Assembly: GCF_014334015.1 (NCBI RefSeq)
Contig: NZ_CP060488.1
Coordinates: 5,228,501-5,292,500 of the forward strand
From: Bacteroides sp. M10
Lineage (GTDB): Bacteria > Bacteroidota > Bacteroidia > Bacteroidales > Bacteroidaceae
Direction: 5' to 3'
DNA: 64,000 nt
Shown here one piece after another: positions 48,782 through 59,500 of this stretch. The notes beneath the pieces were generated by a model. It did not search any database. It saw only the letters and a list, made by a program, of their open reading frames with translations, and was not told where the DNA came from. Made by a program: the position numbers and the translations under genes. Each line of letters opens with the position of its first letter. Positions within the stretch are counted from its first letter, which is position 1.

Positions 48782-50956
48782 ATGCGTAAATTAATAACTG
48801 GAAGTTTGATGCTCTGCAGCATATTATCTCTGCGGGCACAGACATTTGTTAAACCGGCTGTGAAAGTAAAGGACACCTCTTTTGCTGTAATTACAGATAA
48901 AGGGACATTTCAGGCTTGTGAAGCCGAGCTTAAAGCCTATCAGGAGATTCTAGGAATGGAAGGGTTGCCTACGTTCATCGTATACAATGAATGGAATAAA
49001 CCGGAAGATGTAAAGAAAGTTATTGTTAAGCTCTACAAAAAGGATAAATTGGAAGGAGTGGTATTTGTCGGTGATATCCCTATTCCAATGCTCCGCAAAG
49101 CCCAGCATATGACTTCCGCTTTTAAAATGGATGAGAAAAACAATGACTGGAGAGATTCTTCAGTGCCCAGCGACCGTTTCTACGATGATTTCGACCTACA
49201 ATTCGATTTTTTGAAACAGGACAGTGTCGAAAATAATTTCTTCTATTATAATTTGGCTATAAAATCTCCACAGCAAATTCGGTGTGACATATATTCTGCA
49301 CGTGTCAAAGCTGTTGATAACGGCGAAGAACCGCATGCGCAAATCAGCCGCTATTTTAAAAAAGTGGTGGCTGAGCACCAGATAAACAATAAATTAGACC
49401 AATTCTTCTCCTATACAGGTGATGGCTCTTACTCTAACTCATTGACTGCATGGACACCGGAAACCTTTACTATTCGCGAACAAATGCCGGGCGTATTCGA
49501 TAAAGAGGGACGGGCCCGTTTCATCCGTTATAATTTCAGCGATTATCCCAAGGACGATGTCATTAATATGCTGAAACGCACAGATCTGGACTTGTCTATT
49601 TTTCATGAGCATGGTATGCCCGAACGTCAATATCTTTCCGGTAGTCCCGCTACTAATAGGTGGAATGCTCATGTAGATGCAATGAAGTACTATTATCGTG
49701 GTTTAGCGCGTAGAAAGCAAAACAACAAAAAGTCTTTCGACGAAATGCTGGATATGATGAAAAACACATACGGTTTGGACACTACTTGGATTGCAGGCTA
49801 TGATGATCCCAAAGTAATTGCAGAAGATTCTTTACTAGACCTGCGCACCGGTATTATCCTGTCGGAAGTTACAGAGTTTAAGCCTAATAGCCGTATGGTA
49901 ATTTTCGATGCATGCTATAATGGTGATTTCCGGGAAAAAGATTACATTGCCGGACGTTATATCATGTCGGAAGGAAAATGCGTAACTACTTTTGCCAATT
50001 CAGTCAATGTACTGCAAGATAAAATGGCAAACGAGATGCTCGGCCTGTTAGGTATGGGAGCACGAGTGGGGCAATGGGCTAAATTGACGAATATTCTCGA
50101 ATCGCACATTACCGGTGACCCTACTCTACGTTTTCAATCTATCAATGAGGTAGATGCCAATGCTTTGTTCAAAGAACCATATAGCGAGTCCCGCATGTTG
50201 GAGTTATTACAGTCGCCCTATGCCGACATACAGAATTTTGCTTTGCACAACCTTTATCGCAATGACTATCCGGGTATTTCTGATTTATTAAGAAAAACTT
50301 TTGAAACTTCCTCGTTCATGATGGTACGTTTCACCTGCTTGGCATTGCTTGAGAAGATTAGTGACAAAAACTTCCGGGAAGTCTTACACTTGGCCATTAC
50401 GGATTCCTATGAATTTATTCGTCGCACCTCTGTTCGTATGATGCAACATGTGGGACTGAACGAGTATGTTTATCCGCAAATCAAAGCCTATGTAGAAGAC
50501 AACCTATCCGAGCGTGTGGCATTTAATGTGAGTTTGGGGCTTCAAGTCTTTGATCAGGCAGCCGTACAGGCGGCAATTGATAAAGTAATGGCTGAGACCT
50601 ATGTGTTGCAAGACAAGGAGGAGATGCGTAAGGTTTTGGAGAATGCCAATAATAGTCGTAGCATGCAAAAAGAGTTATTAAGCAAAGAAACTTCCGAACG
50701 TTGGCGCATCCTTTATTGCAATTCTCTGAAAAATCATATGGCACATGCCTGTGTAGACGGCCTCTTGGCTTTACTTACCGACTCCAGTGAAAGTGAAAAG
50801 CTAAAAACCTGTTTATTGGAGGCTTTTGCTTGGTTCACTCATTCTTATCGGAAGCCTGACATCCTTCGGGTATGCGATCAACTGAGAAAAGATAAGAGCT
50901 TATCCGAGAACCTTCGTGAAGAAGCCGACCGTACATATTACAGACTTAAAAATTAA
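48782..50956 (+). CDS. Exported caspase-fold (C25-like) peptidase with HEAT-like repeats, paralogue 1
   Basis: 724 residues with a signal peptide ending LRAQ and no lipobox. The N-terminal half is an alpha/beta domain with GVVFVGDIPIPML and SVPSDRFYDDF. The likely catalytic pair is His277 in FHEHGMP and Cys378 in FDACYNGDF, the H-G / D-A-C pattern of gingipain-like peptidases; HITGDPTLRF follows, as in C25 folds. From about residue 465 HEAT-like helices begin (SPYADIQNFALHNLYRNDYPGISDLLRKTF). The next paralogue starts directly after the stop. Cleavage specificity is unknown, and the C25 assignment is by motif. Confidence 0.8.
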   Translation: MRKLITGSLMLCSILSLRAQTFVKPAVKVKDTSFAVITDKGTFQACEAELKAYQEILGMEGLPTFIVYNEWNKPEDVKKVIVKLYKKDKLEGVVFVGDIPIPMLRKAQHMTSAFKMDEKNNDWRDSSVPSDRFYDDFDLQFDFLKQDSVENNFFYYNLAIKSPQQIRCDIYSARVKAVDNGEEPHAQISRYFKKVVAEHQINNKLDQFFSYTGDGSYSNSLTAWTPETFTIREQMPGVFDKEGRARFIRYNFSDYPKDDVINMLKRTDLDLSIFHEHGMPERQYLSGSPATNRWNAHVDAMKYYYRGLARRKQNNKKSFDEMLDMMKNTYGLDTTWIAGYDDPKVIAEDSLLDLRTGIILSEVTEFKPNSRMVIFDACYNGDFREKDYIAGRYIMSEGKCVTTFANSVNVLQDKMANEMLGLLGMGARVGQWAKLTNILESHITGDPTLRFQSINEVDANALFKEPYSESRMLELLQSPYADIQNFALHNLYRNDYPGISDLLRKTFETSSFMMVRFTCLALLEKISDKNFREVLHLAITDSYEFIRRTSVRMMQHVGLNEYVYPQIKAYVEDNLSERVAFNVSLGLQVFDQAAVQAAIDKVMAETYVLQDKEEMRKVLENANNSRSMQKELLSKETSERWRILYCNSLKNHMAHACVDGLLALLTDSSESEKLKTCLLEAFAWFTHSYRKPDILRVCDQLRKDKSLSENLREEADRTYYRLKN

Positions 50957-53164
50957 TTGGCCATGATTAAAAAAATAATATATCTGGCATTTCTTTTGCC
51001 ATTGGCAGGAAATGCACAAACAACAGTCATAAAGCCATTGGTCAAACAACCTACCGCTTTTGCTATCATAACAGATAACCAAACTTATGCAAATACCAAA
51101 GATGCCATGCATCAGTACAAAACTGCGGTTGAAGATGATGGTTTGGCAACTTATCTGATCAGCGGTGACTGGCAAAATCCAGATCAAGTCAAACAGATAA
51201 TCATCAAAACATATCAAGAATGCCCTTCATTGGAAGGTCTGGTTTTAATCGGCGATGTGCCTGTCGCATTGGTACGTAATGCGCAACACATGACTACTGC
51301 ATTCAAAATGAATGAGAAAGCCTTTCCTTGGGATCAGTCTTCCGTACCTACCGACCGCTTTTATGATGATCTGAACTTAAAGTTTGAGTTCATCAGGCAA
51401 GACTCAGTAAATCATCAGCATTTCTACTACAAATTGACAGAAGACAGTCCCCAGCGGCTAAATCCTACTTTCTATTCAGCTCGTATCAAGTATCCGGAAA
51501 AAAAGGAAGGGGATAAATATGCGGCCATTGCCTCATATCTGAAGAAAGCTGCTGCTGCCAAGGCAGATAAGCATAATCAATTAGATCGGGTATTCTCATT
51601 CAATGGTGCTTCTTACAATTCCGATTGCCTGATTGTATGGATGGATGACGAAAAAGCTTATATGGAGAACTTTCCATTAGCTTTTGGTCGTCAAATGGGA
51701 TTCAAACATTGGAACTTCCGAATGAAACACCCTATGAAATATAAGTTATTCAGCGAATTGCAACGAAAGGACCTTGACTTATTTATGTTTCATGAACATG
51801 GAATGCCAACAGGGCAGCTTATTAATGATGAATTGGCATGCACTGATTTCAATAATCGTTATAAAATGTTGAAGAGTACACTTTATAATGCAGTCATGTC
51901 CCATGTTGGAAAACGTGACAAAGACACCTTACGTATTCAGATGCAGGAAAAACGACAAGTGAATGAGGTGTTTTTTAAAGACCTGGACAATCCTAAGTTC
52001 TGGGAAGCAGACTCTCTTCACTACGCTGATGAACGTATCGTAACGGAAGATTTAATGAAGAGAAATCTTTCCACTAATCCGAAGATGATAATGTTTGATG
52101 CGTGCTACAACGGTTCTTTTCACGAAAACGACTATATAGCAGGACAATATATCTTTAATGACGGTCAGACATTAGTAGCACAAGGAAATACCCGTAACGT
52201 ATTGCAAGACCGCTGGACTATTGAAATGATTGGTTTGTTGTCCCATGGTGTACGAGCCGGGCAATACAATAAGCTAATCGTATCACTTGAAGGTCATTTG
52301 TTTGGTGATCCCACTTTCCGTTTTGCTCCTATCGAAGCCAATACTTTAAGTACCGATATAACAATACACAAAGATGACAAAGCCTATTGGAAGAATTTGT
52401 TAAACAGCCCATACGCTGATGTACAAAGTTTGGCCATGCGTATGCTGGCTGACGCCGATACCCAAAAGGAATTATCTCCGTTGCTCCTGAAGAAGTACCG
52501 GGAAAGTGGCTTCAATACGGTTCGTATGGAAGCTATCAAGTTGTTGAGCCGTTATCAGGACGACAACTTCATCGAAGCATTACGCGAAGGTTTGAACGAT
52601 ACTTATGAAATGGTAGCTCGCCAAAGTGCCATTTATGCTGGATTTGTAGGTGACGATTCCTTATTGCCCGCTATTGTGGAAGCATTGGTCGAACATAATG
52701 AACGCTTACGCGTACAAATGAGTGCCAACAAGGCTTTAAGCCTTTATCCGAAAGAGAAAGTAGAAAAGACAATAGAAGACTTTTATGCAAAAGTTGACCG
52801 TTTGAATGAAAACGAAGAGAAAAAACGATTACTAAGAAGCCTGGAAAGAATGTTTGTACAAGAAGCAAAAGTCCATCAGACCTTGATGGATGTAGCTGCA
52901 CCGGAAGCAAAACGTATCAGTGCAATCCGCAATGTGCGTAACTATACATTCCATTTCCACGTGGATGATTATTTGAATGTAATTCGTGATGCCGGTAATC
53001 CACAGGAAGTACGTGTAGTAATGGCCGAAGCATTAGGTTGGTTTACTAATTCTGTACAACGGCCACACATTCTTGAAGAAATAAAGAAGATGCAACAAAC
53101 AGCCAATCTTCCGGAAGATTTAAAAGCAGAGCTTGAACAGACAATCAAAAGATTAAGTTTATAA
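50957..53164 (+). CDS. Exported caspase-fold (C25-like) peptidase with HEAT-like repeats, paralogue 2
   Basis: 735 residues; its ATG follows the previous stop with no gap. The signal peptide ends LAGNAQ. The catalytic pair is His281 (FHEHGMPTGQ) and Cys383 (FDACYNGSF), and HLFGDPTFRF closes the domain. VPTDRFYDDLNLKFEF matches paralogue 1. C-terminal HEAT-like repeats (SPYADVQSLAMRMLADADTQKEL; VRMEAIKLLSRYQDDNF) start near residue 475. It is clearly homologous to its neighbours throughout, from one ancestral gene by tandem duplication. Both motifs are intact. Confidence 0.8.
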   Translation: MAMIKKIIYLAFLLPLAGNAQTTVIKPLVKQPTAFAIITDNQTYANTKDAMHQYKTAVEDDGLATYLISGDWQNPDQVKQIIIKTYQECPSLEGLVLIGDVPVALVRNAQHMTTAFKMNEKAFPWDQSSVPTDRFYDDLNLKFEFIRQDSVNHQHFYYKLTEDSPQRLNPTFYSARIKYPEKKEGDKYAAIASYLKKAAAAKADKHNQLDRVFSFNGASYNSDCLIVWMDDEKAYMENFPLAFGRQMGFKHWNFRMKHPMKYKLFSELQRKDLDLFMFHEHGMPTGQLINDELACTDFNNRYKMLKSTLYNAVMSHVGKRDKDTLRIQMQEKRQVNEVFFKDLDNPKFWEADSLHYADERIVTEDLMKRNLSTNPKMIMFDACYNGSFHENDYIAGQYIFNDGQTLVAQGNTRNVLQDRWTIEMIGLLSHGVRAGQYNKLIVSLEGHLFGDPTFRFAPIEANTLSTDITIHKDDKAYWKNLLNSPYADVQSLAMRMLADADTQKELSPLLLKKYRESGFNTVRMEAIKLLSRYQDDNFIEALREGLNDTYEMVARQSAIYAGFVGDDSLLPAIVEALVEHNERLRVQMSANKALSLYPKEKVEKTIEDFYAKVDRLNENEEKKRLLRSLERMFVQEAKVHQTLMDVAAPEAKRISAIRNVRNYTFHFHVDDYLNVIRDAGNPQEVRVVMAEALGWFTNSVQRPHILEEIKKMQQTANLPEDLKAELEQTIKRLSL

Positions 53165-53166
53165 AT

Positions 53167-55359
53167 ATGAATAAATACATCCTTTTGGCAATTACCGCTT
53201 TGTGCTTACAGGATATGCAGGCGCAAACAGTTGTACATCCTAGTATAAAAACAAAGACTACTTTTGCAATTGTAGTCGATCAGAAAAGTTATGATGAAGC
53301 GAAAAGTGAAATTGATGCTTATCGTACCAGTATAGAAAAAGAAGGTTTAGGTACTTACTTGCTAATTGATGATTGGAAAAGGCCCGAACCTATTCGTGAG
53401 CAACTTGTCAAATTGCATGAGAATGAGAAAACGCCTTTGGAGGGTTGCGTATTTATAGGTGACATCCCTATTCCAATGATTCGTGATGCACATCATCTAT
53501 CTTCGGCTTTCAAAAGGTCTCCCAAAGCCAATTGGCAGAAATCAAGCGTTCCTTCCGACCGTTATTATGATGACTTCGGATTAAAATTTGATTATATTAA
53601 ACAAGACAGTTTGATACCTGACTATCATTATATGACATTGCGTGCTGATTCTAAACAGTATATTTCACCGGATATTTATTCGGCCCGTATCCGTCCATTA
53701 CATTTAGAAGGTGAGAACCGTTATCAGATGCTACGCGATTACTTAAAAAAGGCAGTTGCCGAAAAAGCAAAGCAAAATGCATTTGACCAACTGACTATGG
53801 CCCGTGGCCATGGTTACAATTCTGAAGATCCTTTGGCATGGAGCGGTGAGCAAATAGCCTTACGTGAGCAATTGCCGCAAATATTCAAATCGGGTAATAC
53901 AGTGAAGTTCTATGATTTTAACATGCGCTATCCGATGAAACCATTATACTTGAACGAGATTCAGCGCGAAGGATTAGATGTCATGCTATTCCATCACCAC
54001 GGTGGCCCCACCATGCAGTATATCAATGGCTATGAAAATGGTTCCGGTATTAATTTGAGTATTGAGAATGCCAAAATATTCTTGCGAAGCAAAGTGCCTT
54101 CATACGCCAAGAAACATGGGCGTGAAGCTGCTATCAAAGAATATGCCAAGCAGTATGGGGTGCCTGAAAGTTGGTGTGCGGAAGCTTTCGATGAGGAGAA
54201 AATAAAATCGGATTCCATTGTAAACCGTAATATGGATATCTATACTGAAGATATTCGTCTTTTGACTCCTAATGCGCGTTTTATATTGTTCGATGCTTGT
54301 TTCAACGGTTCTTTCCATTTGGATGACAACATTGTAGGCTCTTATATATTCAATAAGGGTAAGACCATTGCTACTATGGGATGTACGGTTAACACCATTC
54401 AAGATAAATGGCCGGATGAATTTCTCGGCTTGTTAGCTGCCGGTATGCGCATCGGGCAGTTCACTCGTTTTACCTGCTTCTTGGAAAATCATCTGATCGG
54501 TGACCCGACTTTTCACTTCACCAATAATGCCGGGCTGGATATGGACATCAACCAAGCTTTAGTTGCGCAGGAAGGAAATGTTACATTCTGGAAAAAACAG
54601 CTGAATTCCCCTATGGCTGACATGCAGGCAATGGCGCTCCGTCAATTGTCAATGGCAAATTATAGTGGTCTCGTTGAGTTGCTGAAGAAAAGTTACCACG
54701 AATCGAACTATTTCGTTGTGCGGTTGGAAGCATTACGCCTATTAGCTTTGAACTATCCGACAGAGGTTGCCGATGTATTGCAGACAGCCATGAACGACAG
54801 TTATGAACTGATCCGTCGTTATGCGGTGGAATACGTTGAAAAGAATTGCAATCCGGAATTGTTGCCGGCATGGATAGAAAGCTATTTATTACGCGGACAT
54901 GAAAACCGCCATCGTTTCAGAATTTTTAGTGCTATCAACACGTTCGACCATGATATGGCTTTGAATGAATTGAAGAAACAGGCTGCCGATTGGTCTTTCT
55001 ACGATTCTTCCTATGTGAATGAATTGTTAGAATACCTTCCTCGCCAAAAGAAAGGACTTGAAAGAGATTTTGCACTTATTGACAGTCCGGAAAGTACTAC
55101 CAAACAGATACAAAGCGAAATAAGTAGGTTCCGAAATAAACCTATTGCTAAAGCTATTGAGCCATTACTGAACATTATAAAAAATGAAAGCCAAGAAGAA
55201 GAACTTCGCATATTGGCTGCTGAAACATTAGGCTGGTATAATTTATACTATAATAAAGCAGATATAATCAAAGAACTTAACACATTTAGAACTTCCAATC
55301 AAAAGCTAATGAACGAAGTTACCAAAACAATTAATAGGCTGAAAAGTCAAAATAGGTAG
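53167..55359 (+). CDS. Exported caspase-fold (C25-like) peptidase with HEAT-like repeats, paralogue 3
   Basis: 730 residues, two bases after paralogue 2. The signal peptide ends DMQAQ. The His motif is altered (FHHHGGP, His278 before Gly) but the His-Gly remains. Cys378 lies in FDACFNGSF and HLIGDPTFHF follows. The changed residue next to His suggests a different specificity from paralogues 1 and 2. HEAT-like repeats occupy residues 470-730. The 3' end is followed within a few bases by an IS256 fragment on the other strand, so downstream genes may have been lost. Confidence 0.8.
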   Translation: MNKYILLAITALCLQDMQAQTVVHPSIKTKTTFAIVVDQKSYDEAKSEIDAYRTSIEKEGLGTYLLIDDWKRPEPIREQLVKLHENEKTPLEGCVFIGDIPIPMIRDAHHLSSAFKRSPKANWQKSSVPSDRYYDDFGLKFDYIKQDSLIPDYHYMTLRADSKQYISPDIYSARIRPLHLEGENRYQMLRDYLKKAVAEKAKQNAFDQLTMARGHGYNSEDPLAWSGEQIALREQLPQIFKSGNTVKFYDFNMRYPMKPLYLNEIQREGLDVMLFHHHGGPTMQYINGYENGSGINLSIENAKIFLRSKVPSYAKKHGREAAIKEYAKQYGVPESWCAEAFDEEKIKSDSIVNRNMDIYTEDIRLLTPNARFILFDACFNGSFHLDDNIVGSYIFNKGKTIATMGCTVNTIQDKWPDEFLGLLAAGMRIGQFTRFTCFLENHLIGDPTFHFTNNAGLDMDINQALVAQEGNVTFWKKQLNSPMADMQAMALRQLSMANYSGLVELLKKSYHESNYFVVRLEALRLLALNYPTEVADVLQTAMNDSYELIRRYAVEYVEKNCNPELLPAWIESYLLRGHENRHRFRIFSAINTFDHDMALNELKKQAADWSFYDSSYVNELLEYLPRQKKGLERDFALIDSPESTTKQIQSEISRFRNKPIAKAIEPLLNIIKNESQEEELRILAAETLGWYNLYYNKADIIKELNTFRTSNQKLMNEVTKTINRLKSQNR

Positions 55360-55362
55360 AAT

Positions 55363-55578
55363 CATCCAAACGATGAGATAGACCGGATCCAAAGGGCGGT
55401 TCTGCCATTCCTGAGCAGCCTGGTTGACTTTGTTCGTGATGATGGAAATAGCTGATGTGGACAGTTCTATCTCATAGATTTCACGCATCTCCTCTTCTAT
55501 GTCTGACACGCTCATTCCTTTGGCATATAGGGAGATAACAAGTTTTTCTTTAATATTATCGACACTATACAGGGACAT
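55363..55578 (-). mobile_element. IS256-type transposase fragment
   Basis: The minus strand reads VISLYAKGMSVSDIEEEM, STSAISIITNKVNQAAQEWQ, RPLDPVYLIVWM, the conserved central part of IS256-family transposases. Both the start and the DDE-bearing C-terminus are missing (about 70 codons remain), so it is a relic. It abuts the stop of the third peptidase. Confidence 0.85.
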
Positions 55579-55662
55579 TCAGTAAATGTCTATAGTATAA
55601 CTCCTCAACCAGTTCCAGACACCAATCATTAAAACAGGGATATTCCTAAAATAATAAAATTT

Positions 55663-55701
55663 AAGGCAACTAATTCATTGCGAGTTAGTTGCCTTTTTTG
55701 T
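55663..55701 (+). terminator. Intrinsic terminator upstream of the truncated transposase
   Basis: AAGGCAACTAA (55663-55673) pairs with TTAGTTGCCTT (55685-55695) and TTTTTT follows. It may end the peptidase operon or shield the transposase from readthrough. The remainder of 55579-55768 has no gene. Confidence 0.8.
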
Positions 55702-55768
55702 ATCTTTAAGCATTCCCCCCAAAAAACGGTTTGACGGCCAAAACGGGGGTAATCTAAAATAAAAACAC

Positions 55769-56500
55769 ATGGTAAAGATACAAAAAATCTCAGAAATCGA
55801 ACCTCGTTTAGGTTTTACCGAGTTCGATATGCTAAAAAAATATCGTCAAAGTTTTGCAACGAGTGAATTAGGTCGCCTCCATGCTCTGTTTCCTTTCTCG
55901 GAACTGACCCGACAAATGCATTTGAAGTCCTCTGCTTTGGGTCGTAAAAGTTATTTTTCTCCCGAAGGTAAAATAGCCTTGATGGTCTTGAAGTCCTATA
56001 CCAACTTTTCCGATGCACAACTGATTGAGCATTTAAACGGTAATATTCATTACCAGTTGTTTTGTGGTGTTCAGATTGATCCGCTTCATCCACTAACCAA
56101 TCCTAAAATCGTTAGTGCAATTCGTCAGGAACTAGCGCATCGCCTTGACGTTGAGCCCCTCCAGCTCATTCTTGCCGAGCATTGGAAACCTTATCTTGAG
56201 AACCTTCATGTCTGTATGACCGATGCCACCTGTTATGAAAGTCATCTGCGTTTTCCTACTGATACCAAACTCTTATGGGAAGGTATTGTATGGCTTCATC
56301 GTCATCTGTGCAAACATTGCCAGACCTTGCACATACAACGTCCCCGTAACAAGTATCTTGATGTACGCCGTGCCTATCTTGCTTATAGCAAACTGCGTAA
56401 ACGCAGGAAATCACAGACTCGTATGATTACACGAAGGTTACTTCAGTTATTGGAAAATTCAATACTGCCAACAGATAATCCAAATGATCGCCTGTCATAA
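55769..56500 (+). pseudogene. IS5/IS1182-type transposase, 3'-truncated
   Basis: From ATG 55769, about 229 residues of transposase (EFDMLKKYRQSFATSELGRLHALFPF, GRKSYFSPEGKIALMVLKSYTNFSDAQLIEHL, MTDATCYESHLRFPTD; the TDAT Asp is the first catalytic residue). Then the frame enters the 3' end of the restriction gene on the other strand (from about 56455) and stops at 56500. The second Asp and Glu of the DDE triad are lost. It is an inactive relic and marks a deletion joint. Confidence 0.85.
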
Positions 56501-59500
56501 TATAACAGGCATTGTTCATTACATAATTGTTGGCATCATATGCAAAAGCCATTTGGTTTCCGATTATTTTCCATACAATTTTTGGCTTAGAAAAATCCTC
56601 CCAATAACTGATGCTATCTTGTGTTTCAAACCACTCGTTACTAGTTTTCTTTCGGGCTTTTATTTTTTTGCCATTAACAATATGAGTTTCTCCTGTTTGT
56701 TCTAAACGCTCTATGCCAATTGACAGAAGATAATTTTTCACCGCAGGATAACTTTCTATATCATAATGCCGCGAAGGAAATGTGGCTATAATCCACAAGT
56801 CCGCCCATTCATATTCATATCTCTTGATATCCCTGCCACGAAGAATCGGTCGTATAAGTTCAGCCGTCCGAACACGTTCATCTTCTGTTTGACAATTCGC
56901 TAGTATCTCATCACGCTTTTCGGTAGAAATGATAAAAGCATCATTGAAACCAGTTTTTATCCCATAGTTGATTTGGATGTTCCAATCCTTCAAGGGTATT
57001 CCCACAGACTCAATCTTCTGCTTGATGCTCTGTTCAATGGGAGACAATATCATCCATGGGATAGAATCTGCAAAGTTACACTTCACGCCTTGTTGCTGCA
57101 CGAAATCGCTCAAATTATTCAAGCCATTCGAATCTTGTACCAAACAAGCTTGTGTGTTAAAAATATTTGCTGCTTTTTGAGATAAAAGAATATTTGCTTC
57201 TACCGTTATTGCATCGAATATTTTTATACCTGCAAAATCTACCAACATAATAGGATTGGTCTTGCTTGCGAAATAACCTCGCAAGGCTTCACCATACCCT
57301 GCACGCATCCATTTATTAGACGTGATATAGCAAAGAAAACCATTGGGAGTAAGCAGGTTCATACCCAACTCATAGAAGAGGCAGTAAATATCACCAGTGC
57401 GTGCATAAGTTATGTAACCCATGCATTCTAATACATCGGCACTCTTACCCATAGATTGTAACTGAATGTAAGGTGGATTGCCAATGATACAGTCAAATCC
57501 CAAGAAGTTGCCTTCGGCATCAAGTACTTCTGGAAACTCTATACGCCATTCGAATGCACCAAGATAAATTTTGTTGGAGCGTATTTCCTCAAATATATTT
57601 TCTAAAGTCGCAATTTCTTTCTTTAAATCGGCAATGCGCTTGTCCGACGCTTTCTTTTCCTTTTTTGTCGGTTCAAACAGTTGAGGCGCTTGTAAGTTTG
57701 CCAACTCAGAGCGGCGTTTGTTCAATCTAACCAATCGTGCATCCCGGCGGTTGATCTCTGTTTTCAGTTTCGACTTGATTTCTGTTATAAACGTTTCCAA
57801 ATCCTGCTTTTCGCTTTTACTTTGGGCATTTTTATATTTAGCTACAGCCTCCTTATATTGGCTGATGCTGATACTAGACTCTCGCAGTACGGTCTGAATA
57901 CTGTCTGTCAAAGCGAATCGGTGAAGCAAAGAATTTCCACATTTGATGTTAATGTCGATATTTGGTAAGGTTTCTAAATAAGTGTAATTACTTTCAGCCG
58001 TATAGTAAGCATTCTTCAACAATTCAATCCACAGTCGTAGGCGGCAAATCTTCACAGAGTTGGGGTTAATATCAACGCCAAATAAACAGTTCTCAATGAT
58101 TTGACGCTTCTCCTTGAAAAGAGTTTCCTGCATGCGGCGACTTTCCGCATTGAGTGGGTTGTAAGCAAATAAATTACCTTCGGTATCGGTAACAATCAGC
58201 TCGTCATTTTCAATGGCAAGTTGATAGTCCGCTTTGCGGATACGCTTACCGGTAGCATCTACCAAAATACCTAATTCGTATTTCAAGAGTATCAGTTCAT
58301 TGAGAGCAGACACAAGAAAGTGACCCGAACCAACAGCTGGATCACACAGTCGCAAACTGTTAATTAGTTCATTAGCTTCGACTATATTGTCAATATGGTT
58401 GTATAGTTCTATACGGGTGGTACAATTCCAGCCATAATAACCATTAAACTTTTGCAACACGGTCTTGGTGATTGCTTCACGGCACATGAACATAGTGATA
58501 AAGCCTGGAGTGAATACTGAACCATCCTTGTGACCATTTATTTTCTCGAATATAAGCCCTAAAACAGAAGCATTGATGAGTGTTTTAGCCTCTTCTTGCA
58601 CTTCTTCACTGCCTTCGCTCGCAAAGTTATAAGCGTCGAGAAAAGCAAACAAATATTGCAGGGTGGGTAATGCGTTGACTTGTAGATTGCGTTTTTTATT
58701 TCGTAATACGCTACTCGCCAAGACAGGAAGTACCGTACGTTGTGAAAGGCTGTTTATCTTAATTGTTTTACTTTCCAAATCTGTCACCTCGAAAAGAGAA
58801 CTGTTAAGATAGGGAACGTAAGCAAAATCACGCATAATGGAGTGTGTGCGGCTGCCCATGTCACGTGCAAGCACTTGGAAAAAGAGTGTGTTGAGATCAT
58901 CATAGTCATGAATCTTAGTTATTGAAAGAAATTTATAGATTGCATCTCCATTGTGGTATTTCAACATCTGAGCCTCCAACAGTTTCAAGAAAAGGATACG
59001 ATTCATCCAAGTAATACACAATTCCATTGCAACATTGAATAACCGTTCCTCATAATCATTCCCATACAAACGACCATTTATGTGACGCAAACAATCTTCT
59101 GCATCCAGTTGGTTAATAGTATTCTCTAGTAATGAAGCCTCGTCACGCCGTTCCACAGCTTTGCGTACAATCACGGTTTTATTATTCTCTTTGCGTTCCT
59201 CAATACCAATAATGTGTAGCAGCTCAGTGTAGAATCCACGGTTGAGCGAATTGCTGTCATTTTGGAACGATAGCTTCAAAAGATGTGTATCGCTGAATAT
59301 CTTATAAAGTTCGATAAGTTTGCGTGAAGCGCTACTGTCTGTTCTATCAAGCAGGTGTTGATAGTCTTGTAAGTTGAAGTAAGTGTATTCAAGGCTATCT
59401 TTCACCTCCTCAATATAGGTTGTTGCAATTTCAGTATAGAAGAAATCGGTTTTGTTACTGGTTTTGCGTCCATCCACAAAGTCTTGAAACTCACGACGTA

